Source: Symsagittifera roscoffensis (lineage: Eukaryota > Xenacoelomorpha > Acoela > Convolutidae). From it: a stretch of 64,000 bases of DNA. The translations under genes and the position numbers were made by a program. Below, in pieces: positions 25,401-37,400 of the stretch; the first letter of the stretch is position 1; each line of letters begins with the position of its first letter. The notes under the pieces were generated by a model. The model saw only the letters and a list, made by a program, of their open reading frames with translations. It searched no databases and was not told the DNA's origin. Location of the stretch: the NCBI RefSeq assembly GCF_963678635.1, contig NC_087071.1:3797624-3861623 (forward strand), read 5' to 3'.

Positions 25401-28400
25401 AGTCTTGCGTATAGATGTCAGCAAATCCTGCGGTTTCGGCAAGTTTGCGTAAGTTTTGGTCAATTGATTGTCTTTGTATTGTGTCCATTTGTGTTAATAA
25501 TTCTTGGAATTGTTGTGTTCTAATGTGATGTTGAATATCTGATTTTGAGTATATTCCTATTGATTGTAAGTCTATATTTGGGTTTCGAGCGATAGCGCGA
25601 ATGCTTTCTAGTGAAAATTTTTTGAGTGATTGCATTAATGTGGGATATGGGGTGAGAAGGTAATATTTATCTTCATCAGGGTTTAGTTGTACTACGTTGT
25701 GGCTATTTTCTGATCCACATGGGACTGCGGTATCCCAGAAATAGGTTCTTCGTGAAAGTGTGTCAACGAAATGTACTTTATTCTTATAAAAGATAGGGAT
25801 TCTTTTATAGCATCGTTTATCTTCAAAAACGTATAGTGGTGATACTTTTTTAGTACAAGTATAAAACCATAAGATGTTTCCTTCATAGTCTAAAAAATTT
25901 GATCTATTTCCTGATAGTAAATATCCTGCGTAGGGTATTTTTAATACTGCTAGTGCAAGTGATTTTAATATTTGTGTTCTTTCTAATTCGCATAGTTGGT
26001 GTAGTGTTTCTAATTCGGAGAGTGACATTTCTTGAAAAATTCGGCTAATCGTGTAGTCTAGTTTCATATCTAAGTGATTATCATAGTGGATATTACCAAA
26101 ATATGTACTATTCATTAGTGATAGTTCTTGTAAACGTGTGCTTTGATCGTCTTGGGGCTTTAAATGTCCACCAGGTTGACCTGTATTCTTTTGAAATTTA
26201 ACTGGTATATATGATGTTCCTTCATTTAGGGGATGACTTGTGGCGTATGGGTCGACTTTTATTTTTCCAGTGGTCATGTCGAATCCATTTTCGTATTCAA
26301 CTAATATTTCAGAGTATTGTGTTTTGTGAAGTGGGTTTCTGTATTTACATGCAAGTTCTGTTTCTTGATATATTTGAAAACGTGTTAATTTATTTTCTAT
26401 ATTATGAATGTTTCTAAAATTAGAACTTATTTTTCGTAATGGATTTACTTGTTCATATGGTATTGATTGTATAAAATATTTTTCGTGAAATTTTATCATA
26501 CGAGCGTGTATTTTTGCTACTTGAAATGTTGTACATGTGTCTTCGGGGAACCAAACAATTGTTGCTTGTGTTCTGGTTGTAGGGTCGCAATAGCCTTGGT
26601 CGTTTTTACAAGGTAATCTAATTCCTTGATAAATCATTGTGTTGTCTGATAAATCTCGTGTGAGTTGTATTTTTTCGAGTTGTATTTTCCAATCGAAAAA
26701 CATTATTTCTTGGTATCCTTTATTTTTTGTGTCTGCTTTGCAGTTTGATGGGTCATTTATACCAATGTGTGGTATCCAGTGTTTATCGTGCATGTCATAG
26801 GTTAATCGTCCGTGTGCGCCGTTGTATGGGTATTTTTCATCTAATTTTATATGTCCTTGATATCTTTCAAGTTCTGCTTGAGGTACAGAATCTGAAAAAA
26901 CTTGGAAATATACTAAATTTCTATCTGTGTTTTTATTTTTTGTGATGTTTAGTCGGAGTAACTCGTTTTTACAATCTTCGGGATTGAGATGTAAAAGTCG
27001 TTCTATATTACTCTGGTAGAATGATTCATGGTCAAGTCGGTTTTTATTTCCGTTTGAGACTTGTGAACAATGTACTTTCTTTTCAGAAAATGTTGCTGTG
27101 AATTTATTTCCTATAACTGTAGTTGCTCGGGCTTTTGAATAAAGTGTTGCTATTACATTTGTAGTTTCTATGGCTTGGGGTTCTGTTTCGCACTGTGATA
27201 CTTGATTTATTGCATACTTGTGTAGTGTTTTTTGTTCGTTTTCTTCACAATCGTAATGTGTTACTAATAAATCTTGGGGTCCTGTGCGGGGAGAAGGGTT
27301 TATGTTTTGATTTGAGATTACTAGAAAAAGGAGTTGGAGAAAAATTAATAATTTTAGAATATACATGTGTATGATAATCCTGAGTATGGGTTATAAAATG
27401 TGATGTAACCAATTGTCTTTTTGGTATATCTGTCGTATTTATATATTACTTCAGTGGTTATAAATGGTGGTGGTAGTGATTGGGCTGTTATGTTTGGTGG
27501 GTTTAATGGGTAGGGAAGTTGAGTAATGTTGTTCAATTTAACTGTGATTTCAAACTTTAATTGTAAACTGTTTTGTTGGAGTATTTGGATATTGTGATCA
27601 CGGATATCGTCGTGAATGTCTTGTCGGTATTGTAATCTATTAAGTGCCCAGTTGTGAAGGCGATTACTTTCTAGATGTTGTCCAAATAATGGTGGAGGGG
27701 CTGTAAATGTATTCCAATCTAGTCTTAAAGGGATATTTGTTGATGATTGTTCTCGATATCTGGCGTCGAGATTATTTGGAAAATTTAAGTTAAAAGGTGG
27801 TGGTGAAATCTGGCTTATTGATGGTGTTGATGGTAGTGATAATGTTTCTGGTAGTGATGAGGATGTTGTTGTATCCGTAGAAATATCTATTGGATCATTG
27901 ACTAAATTTAATTCACCTTGTGTAAATGAATGTGTTGTCCAATATGGTAGTCGTGATGCCTGGTTTGGGGGGTTAAAGGGATTTTCACGTATTTGTTCAG
28001 ATGTTGGTGTTGAACCTAAGTAATCTGATGGTAGGCTTGAGGTGCTACGTTGTGAAAGAAGCGTAGGGGTTTCTGGTAATATACCAATGGGGTTTTCTGG
28101 AGTGTTTTGTGATGGGGATTGAGGTATGTCAAAATGAACTCGGGGAGTTTGAAAATTTCTGTTTCGCCGAGGATGTATAATTTGTCTATTTATTTCGACT
28201 GTATTTTGGTTTTGACTAGGATTTCTTATTCTACTTAATTCTTGTGGTAGTGTTGGGTATAAGTTATATGTTGGTTCGCTTAGAGGTGCTTGTCGTTGAA
28301 CTGGTTCTAGTGGTTCTGATAAACGAGCGTGTCGTTCTTCAAAAGTGTATGGGTTATCTTGAAAAGAAATTCGTGTAGATGTTTGAGGATTTTGGGTAGT

Positions 28401-31400
28401 TGAAGGTGTTATTGGGTTATTTTGGGATGATGTCGGTGAAGACTGACTTTGTGACTGTTGGGTAGCAATTTTTGATAGCTTTTTGGTCTATTCTTTTAGT
28501 GAAAAAGTTAATGTTTATTATAGTATTCTTCTAAGAAAAGAATTAGGAGGATTGTTGCTAGAGCGAATGTGATGATTACTTTCTTTATACTTTTTCATAT
28601 GGTCAAAATGAGGGATGATAGAAATGTTATGAAAATTACAAATAGTAGAAAAATATCAGTTCTACTGAAAATAGTTCGTATCATTTAGACAAGTTTTATA
28701 AATCGTACCTGTGGATATAATCAAGGGTTTTTGAAAGTTGGAGAAATAGTTCGAATATAGTGTAGAAAATTAAAAAAATATTACAAAAAATGATTAAGAG
28801 TATTAGAAAAGATTCAAGGATATCAAAAAGAAATATTATGAAAGTTTCAAGTATCGTAAAAAATTGTTTGAGGTTTGTGATAATTTTAGTGACTGTTTGA
28901 TACAAGAGCATTTAAGAAATGACTTCGTGATCGAATATTTTTTGTTGGTTGGGGCAATTTTCAAGTGTGGTCGGATTATTTATTAGTTTTTTGACAAGTG
29001 GGTTGAGTTTTGTAAAAAATTGTTGGGGGCAATTTTTATGGTGATCGGGAGGTCTTCTTTGTCTTTATTTTCATTTGTCAAATGATCTGGGGTATTTTTG
29101 AGATTTTTATACTTTAGGCTAAATAAAATGGTCGTTCTTTTACTTTAGGCTAATTTAACATATTTGTTTGGGGGATATTTCAGGTCTGAGTTGGGGAAAT
29201 ATTGTTGATCTTTGGTTTATTAGATAAGGGAGGGTTATGATATTATGGTGATATTTATTTTAGTTGTCAAGTTGGAGTGGTTTGCTTATTTTTGACCTGG
29301 AGGTCGTAGAGTTATAGTTATAGATATGCCTGGAGTTTAATATTTTTCGTCTAGTTGGTTTGTGTTAAAGTTATAGAAGGTGACGGATTGGATGAATCCT
29401 ATTGGCTGATTTTGAACTAGAATCGCTGCGTGTTTGTCAGCATGTTATCTTGAAAATTGAAAGTGTAAAATGTTTCAGAGGTGCAAAGATTATTAAATGT
29501 AGAATTAAGGTTGTTTTTGAAATTCAATTTTCTTTAATATTTTAGATTGTGGGATGAATAATTTATAATTTTTACGTGGTTGATTTCTAAGTCGTGAAGA
29601 CTCTCTATGTTCTGATTTGTCGATTTGTTCTTGGGGTATTATTTGGGGTATCATTTTTCTATTTTTTCTTTCTTTTTGAGATGTATTTTGATCTAGATTT
29701 TTTGTATTGTTTTTTGTGGTGTTTGATTTTGTATTTTGATTTCCGAGGTGAATATCATTTTGTTCCTTTGTTATGTTTTCCGTATGTGGGTCATTTTGAA
29801 TAACTTTTAAACCTGTAAAAGAATATAATTGAGTTAGTTCGCGGAGTGCGTATTCTTTTGGATAATAAGGTAATAGGTTATTTCGATGTTGAACGATTTC
29901 TTTTTTATCTGAGTCGGTGATTTTATATGTGACATCAGTGGGTTTTGCAATTATTTGGTATGGTCCTTTACGAAGGGGTTGTAACTTTTTTGAAATTCCT
30001 TTTTGAGTATTAAAATTGGGTATTAAAACAAATGTTCCAATTTTTAAATCGGAGGCTGGTGTAAAGCGTGAATTTATTTGTTCATTAATATTTTGCCTTT
30101 GTAACAACTTTTTTGTTACCTTTTGGTAAATTTCATTGTGTTTTTTATCTCTGTTTAAAATCCATTCGGTGTGTGTACCGGAGGCTAATTTAAGAATTTG
30201 TGGGTGATGAAAATGATCTTCATCGTGTGTATGTAATGGTAGGTTATAACAAATTGAGTCTTTATTTGGTTGACAATAACCTTGTGCGTTTTTATGAGAG
30301 TTTGCTGTAAACATTATTGGTTTGCGTGGCTTTTGGTTAAAAACCATTTCATACGGTGACATTCCTAAAGTTGTCGTGATTTGTGAATTATATGCTAAGG
30401 GAAATAGTTTTACATCTGCTGACCATTCGGTATATCTTGTATCATTTCCATTGATGATACATCTGAGATATTCTTGTAATGAACGGTTCATACCTTCGAC
30501 TGAGCCGTTTGTCCAAGGTGCGTGAGATGTACGTGGTTTGCGTTTAATGTTATATAAATGACATAGTGTGATGATTTCATTATTTATGAATTCTGTACCG
30601 TTGTCTGTAACTAAAATTTCTGGTAGTCCGAATTTTGCTATCCAGTGTTCATAGAGTGTTGTGTAAGCGTAATAAGCGTTACAATGTGGTACTGGGTTAA
30701 GTGCTACATAATGTGTAAATGCGTCAACAATTACCATAATGTAGGAGTTTCCTTCGGATGAGGGTGAAATTGGTCCTTTGGTATCAAATGAGATACGATG
30801 ATTAAAGTACAAAACTTTGTCCTTTAAAATCTTGTTTTTGTGCTATTTGTTTTTGATTTGGGTAAGGTTTATTCAGTTGACATACTATACAGTCATTGCA
30901 TAGTACTTTTATCCAAATTGGTGCATTTGGGAAATAAAAGTTTTGTATAAAATTTGAATATGTTTTTTCTGATCCAGAGTGTCCTTTAATATTTTGTGTA
31001 TGTGAAATATTAAAAGCTATGAGAATCATACTTAAAGGGAGACAGGGAACTGTAGATTCATTTAGTTTGTATTCTAGAAGGTCTGTGTTTTCGTTAATTG
31101 TTGTATTATTGAATTTTCGAAAATATCGGAGGAGTGTTTTGTTTCCTAGAATAGTTGAATCTGCTTTGATAGGTTTAGTTCTATATTTGTGCCATGATTT
31201 CAGTTGTCGAATTACTGGGTCAAGGTTTTGATATTGTTTTAGTGTTGAAATTGTAATTGTTTCTGTTGGGGGGAGAAAAATGTTTTCAATTTCTAATTTA
31301 GATAAGGGTATTGTATCAAGTGGGTCATGGAGGTCAAAAACTTGATTTATTGTGTATTTTGAATCGTTTGTTTGTGGTCCTGATAAGTTTATTTTATCAG

Positions 31401-34400
31401 TTAAATTTTATTTTTCAATTAGTGGAAAATGGTCTTTTTTAGGCGGGTGTTGTTTTATTCTTTTTTGTTGGGTGTTATTTTTTTATCCATTGTGAATATG
31501 GGATTGGTTTAAAAGTTGATGTTCCAAGTAGATCAACTTCATAGTGATTATTTTGACAATCTAAATAAAGTGGGAAATGTTGTAAATTATTTATTTGTGA
31601 TTGTTCAACGTCAGTTTTTACTGCATATTTGCATTCCAATCGGGGTGATGTTTCATTTTCTGCAAGGTAGAATTTTATGTTTTTGGGTATTTCAACTGTG
31701 GTTTTACGTGTAAGTGTTTCAGGTGGCGTATTTCGACTTAAGGTGTCTGGTAATGCAAGATTTTTTCCTGCGGTCCAAACTATATGTAAGTTTGGGAATT
31801 TCATTAAAATTAGTTGAAATCTATAAACTCGGTGGTTTGGATTAGACTTTTGTGTAAAAAGAAAGATGATTGGTTTATGGTCTGTGAATAGAACTGTGGG
31901 ATGTTTTGATCCAAGTATCAGAAATTCATATTCTGTTAGTGTATATATTATGGCTGTACATTCTCTCATTAGAGTTGAGAGTCGTAGCTCTGCTTGAGTG
32001 AATAATCGAGAATTTGCTGATATGAGGTTCATTTTATTTGTACTATTATGTGATTGTAATAATGCTGCGCCGATGCCAAAGTTCGAAGCATCGCACATTG
32101 CATAAAATGGTTCATTTGAATCTGGAATTGTGTTTGAAATTTGTTCAGTTAGAAGTTTTTTAATTTCTTCAAATCGTGCTTGATGTTCTGTATTCCATTC
32201 AAAATTATTTTGTTGTCTAAGTATATTATAGAATGGTCGTAGATATAATTGCATTTTATAAACATATTTGCTTAAAAAGTTTAACATTCCAAGGAATTCT
32301 TGGATTTTCTTTTTAATTGTTGGTGGTTGGAGTTTTTGAATAGCGTCTATACGTGATTTCAATGGAGTGATTGTTTTTCTTTCTATATTATGTCCTAAGA
32401 ATTTAACTCTTGTCAAAAAGAAGTGTGATTTATCGGGGGCGGCCTTCAGATTTTCGTTCTGAAGTATTTGGTGATATTGTTCTAAAACATTGAACATTTC
32501 CTCTTTTGTCTGTGATTGCATAAAAACATCGTCTAAATAGGTGATTGCATTTTTCTTGAGTATTAGTGGTCGAAAAATTTTGCTCATAAAAGCTGAAAAT
32601 GCTGCTGGTCCTATGGATATTCCATAGAATAAGCGGTTGAATTCGTATTGTTGGTTTCCAATAACAAATTGTGTTAAGCGTCGTGATTGTTCATCTAATG
32701 GCATTTGATTATATGCACTATTCATATCGGCGGTGGTAAAGTATTTTCCGTTTATTTTTGTTAAAATAACTTGTATTGGTTCAATGGGCCAATTACACTT
32801 TGATTCATCTATGAGTGAGTTGAGGTATCTAGCATCGAGAACAATTTTTAATGATTCTCCTTTGGCTAGAATGATAACAGGGTTGATAAATGTGTTGCCT
32901 TTTGGTTGTTCTTCTTTGTTTACTGGTGATATAATGTTGTATTGTTCTAAAATGTCGAGTAATCTGTTCACTTTATCATGTAAGTGAATTGGTACTTTAC
33001 TTGCTCTTTGTTTTTTGAAAACTGCGTCTGGTTTTAATGGGAGATGTAGTGATGAGCTGATTTTGCCAACATCAAATTTGGATGTTGCATAGACTGATGA
33101 ATATTTAATTAGCTGTTTTGCTAGTTTTTCAAATTCGTCTTGTGTTATTTGTGAATGTTGGAAATTAAACATTGTTAAAAATTTCTGTTGACTCTCTGTG
33201 TAATTACTTATGTTGAATGTAGGTTTGAAATATGGGGTTTTTGTGAAATAATCCGTATTTCTGTTTTCGTTACTTATTATATTATTTATAGATAATTCTT
33301 CATTAAGAATTGTGGATTGGCAAATATCTAGTAATTGGAGTATATTATTTACACGATATGCTTTTTCGTGTATTGGTGATATTGTAGCGTTGGTTTCGCA
33401 ATAGCCTAAAAGTCCTAAAGGTAATGTTACTTGGTAAGGTGTATTGTTGTATACATGTAAGGAAATAATATCTGAATTCGAGTTTTTCAAGTATTTTATT
33501 GATGAGATTGTGATTTTGAAAAACTTATGAATAGGTTTGAATTCAAAATCTGACATATAAAATTTTTGTTTGTTTTGTTTTTTATCAAATTGGTGAACTT
33601 GCTTTATTGAAAAATTGTATATGTTTCCTGATAGTGGTTTCAAGTGTTTTCTTTGTTAGTTATATATTGGATAGAATTTTGAAAAGAATGGTGGTTGTTT
33701 ATTTAATCTCTGAAAAAATGTTAGGGATGTGTCTTTTGTTTTTGTGTATTTATCTTTGATTAATATTTTACTATTCAAGATGTTGATTGTTGGTATATAT
33801 TTAGAGATAAATGGTATTCCAATGATATTGTGTTTAATATCAGTGATATGGAATATTTGTTTAAATGGTTTGGTTAAAATTTTGTTTTGCTCCATTGTTC
33901 TTGTGGGGAGAAGAAATAATTGAATTTTTCCGTAGTTAATTAATGTTGATCCTTGTGCTGTTGCTAGTTTGCTGGAAGTTTCAAGAGGTGTTAGCTTTGG
34001 GTGTAAGGTTTTTATTTCATTCCATGTGGGAATGTTTATTATATTTGATTCTGCTCCTGAATCAATTAAAAAATCAATTTCAAGATCTGGTGGTTGAAAT
34101 TCTTTGCTTCTTGGACTTTCTAAAAGAAATAGTATTGTCCAAATTTTTTCTTTGGGTTGTTCTTTTTGTATGTTTTGATAGATGTGATTTGTATTCAAGC
34201 ATTTTGTTTTTTCGTTCTCATTGGGTTGATTTGTAGTGTTAATTTCATTAGTTTTTTGTGTCGTCGGTGTGGAATGGATGGGTTCAATATAATAATTGTG
34301 AAGGAGTTCTGATTGATTTTCATATATGTGTGATGAAAAAGGTTGTTCATATATAACAGGTTCATAGTCATTTTCGACTTTTATCATATTGATGGAGAGA

Positions 34401-37400
34401 GTGTTTTCTGCATCGCTTTCTGAATCTGATGATCCACAGTTTATTTGATTGAGTTGTAACGTATCAGTTACTGTGTCCTCAATACCTGGAGGGTCTGATG
34501 TTGTTTCTGGATTAGATTGTACTTGATTAATATGTCTTTGATGTTTAGGTGTACTACTTCTGTGGCGATTATTAGAATTATTATTGTTATTATTATTCCG
34601 GTGTGGTGATTGGGAATAATTTCTATAACGATTATTATAACTTGAATGTCGATTTTGTGAATTATTTCGCGATCTGTTTTGGTAATTATTGTTTGGTCTG
34701 TTATAGTTCGATCTATTATATGAGTTATTCCTTGATTGATTGTTCGGGTAATTCTGGTTTCGGTTGTTTGAATAACTTCTATTCCGATTATTGGAGTAGT
34801 TTCTATTCCTATTGTATGATGAATTTCGTGATTGATTGTTTGGATAGTAATTATTTCTTGAATGGGAATTAGATCTAGAAACAAATCGTTGTGTATTTGA
34901 ATTTGATCTGGAATAGTTATTTCGACTATTTGGTCTATTGTAGTGATTTTGTGATGAATTTTGCGTGTTTCTTCGTTCTGGTGATCTTCCTCTATAACTT
35001 GAGTTATATGGTGATTGATTTCTTGTATAATTTGTGAGTGGTTTTGTTCGGGAGTGGTTTTCCTGAACTGTTGTTGCTGTAGACTGTTTTGTTCGGTAGA
35101 TTTTGATCTTTTTTCATGTATTGATAGAATGATTTATTTGGTTCTTTATATTTTTGAGGTTTATTTTGATTGTCTTGCTGTTTTTGTCTACATTCAGAAA
35201 TACTATGTCCGTATCGTCGGCAATAATTACACCATTTTTTTGAAAGATGGTTTGCCTTTAAAGTTTGGGTGTTTTTCGTAAATATTGAGTATTTCAGTGA
35301 TTTTTTCAACGAGGTCTGTATCTGATTCCTGTATATTGTTTATATTTGTGGAAGCTGTTTCAATTCTGTTAACGTATTGTAATTTCAGATTTTCCGTTTC
35401 TTCGAGTTTCATTGTGATTTCTGCTTGTCCTAGTTTGTCTACTAGTTTTCGAAAATCTAAATCGGGTTCTCGAATTGAAGAAGGATGGGATGCTCTCTTT
35501 TTTATTGCTATTTTCCTTAATTGTGGTGTTAAGGTCATCATTAAGATTTCTGTCATCTTTGTGTTTTTATAGTCATGTGTATTTAAAGAATATGCTTTTC
35601 GAACTAGTGTTTCGATTCGTACTGCTAATTGCTTGATGGTTTCGTTTGGTAATCTGCGAATTTCATTACATAAAACTCTTTGTTGTTGTTTGTTTCTTTC
35701 GGAGTCAAACATTTTTGAATAATTCTTGTGTAAACCTATTCCAATTTGATTTTATTTCTATAGGCAATACTGAAAACCATTTTTGGGCTGCGCCATCTAA
35801 AGTTGTTTGTATTAACGCTGTGCGTCTATGTATCCAGTTTTGATGTAGTGGCGTATTAATTGGTTCAGGTCCTATATTTAAAATCAAATTTGCTGTTACT
35901 GCATTTAAATAATCTTCTACAGAATATTCAGGGTCTGTTCCTGTGAATACCATTAAAGGTTTATTTGATGTTATTGATGATCCACCCATAAGGTATGGAT
36001 TCATTGTCATTTGTAATGATTCTGCTGCATTTGGCATTTGAGAAAAATTTGAAAGTTGATTTCTTGTTATTTCGTGTTGTTGAAGATAATATGGGAGTGG
36101 TATTTCATTTTGCATTTGTGTTGGTTGGTACGAGTTTGCAATCATTGGGTTTTGTTGCTGAATTGGTTGAAAAGATTGTGTATTAATTGGGTTTTGTTGT
36201 TGAATTGGTTGTTGGTTTTGTGTATCTATTGGTTGTGGAGAAAAAATTCTATTATATGTATGTGGTTTCTGTATTCCTTGTCCACGATATTCTTGATTAT
36301 AAGGTGCAAATATATCTGGTTGTAAGAAATCATCATCTGAGGATAAGTAATCCATTTGATAAGATGTTTGTTTTTTATTTTTATTTTGTTGAAAAAATGG
36401 ATAGTTTTCACTACGATCCTGTGGAGGATGTAAATTTGTTTGGAAATTTACTGAATTAGGTGGTGCCATTGGGTTATCCCAGTTTCGAGATCTTGTATAA
36501 TTACTAAAATTTTTTCGTGGTTGGTAATTTGTTTTTGATGGATGTGTGTAATTATAATTATGATCTGCAAAGTTGTTTCTAGTGAACGTTTTGCGTGTTT
36601 TTTGCGGTATTGTCATGGGTCTGTATGTTTGGTAATCCATGTGTGAATATTTTGGGGCAACCGAAGGTTTAACGGTTGATTGTAATGTTACCTGTGTTTG
36701 TGAAGGGTTTGTATTTCTTGGTGTTGTTAAGTTTGGACGTATTGGTGAAATACTTTGTTGTGTAGTTGTTGTGTGTACGATTTCTTCATTTATGAAGTGT
36801 GATGGTGTCTGGATATCTTGTTGAGTAAGATTCCTAGTTCCATTGAGGTTTTCATTGTGTATGACTGTAGAGTTTAAACTATTATTTTGCATATCGGGTA
36901 AAAATGTATTATAGTTTAATGGTTTTGCATCAATGGTTAATGGTATTACTCGTACATAATCTCTTACATAAGATATCGTACTTATTGCTTGACTTGAGAT
37001 TGATTGTGGGAAGTTTATGGATGCGGGATGAGACCATTCGGGGTCCCAAACATAGTCTGATTGTTCTGTGATGGCAGTATCATCGTTTGAGTTTTGGGGT
37101 CTAAAATTTTTTCTTGCTTGTGAAATTAAATCAATATTATGTGTGAAATAATCTATTATGAACCATGCCAAAATTTTTTGTAAGTCGTGTTTTGTATGTT
37201 GTGAAACTTCATCTTTCGTGAAATTTTCTTTAATTATATTTTGAAAACTAGAGAGTAGTGTGATTTCATGTCGTACTCTTATATGTTTAGATGTTTCTGT
37301 CGGTGAGACATTTGGTATCTGGATTTCGTTTTCTAATATCGAGATATAACTATATATTATCGCAAAAACTTCATTGGTGAATATGGAGTTTGCTCTTTGT

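Noticed and set aside
29594-29803. 69-codon Phe/Leu-rich plus-strand frame
   Set aside because: Antisense to the Asn/Lys-rich integrase tail, which predicts exactly such a hydrophobic shadow.
34468-34884. 138-codon Ile/Thr-rich minus-strand frame
   Set aside because: Shadow of the Asn/Arg/Ser-rich nucleocapsid tract read in another frame; repeats of AAT-type codons give Ile/Thr runs.
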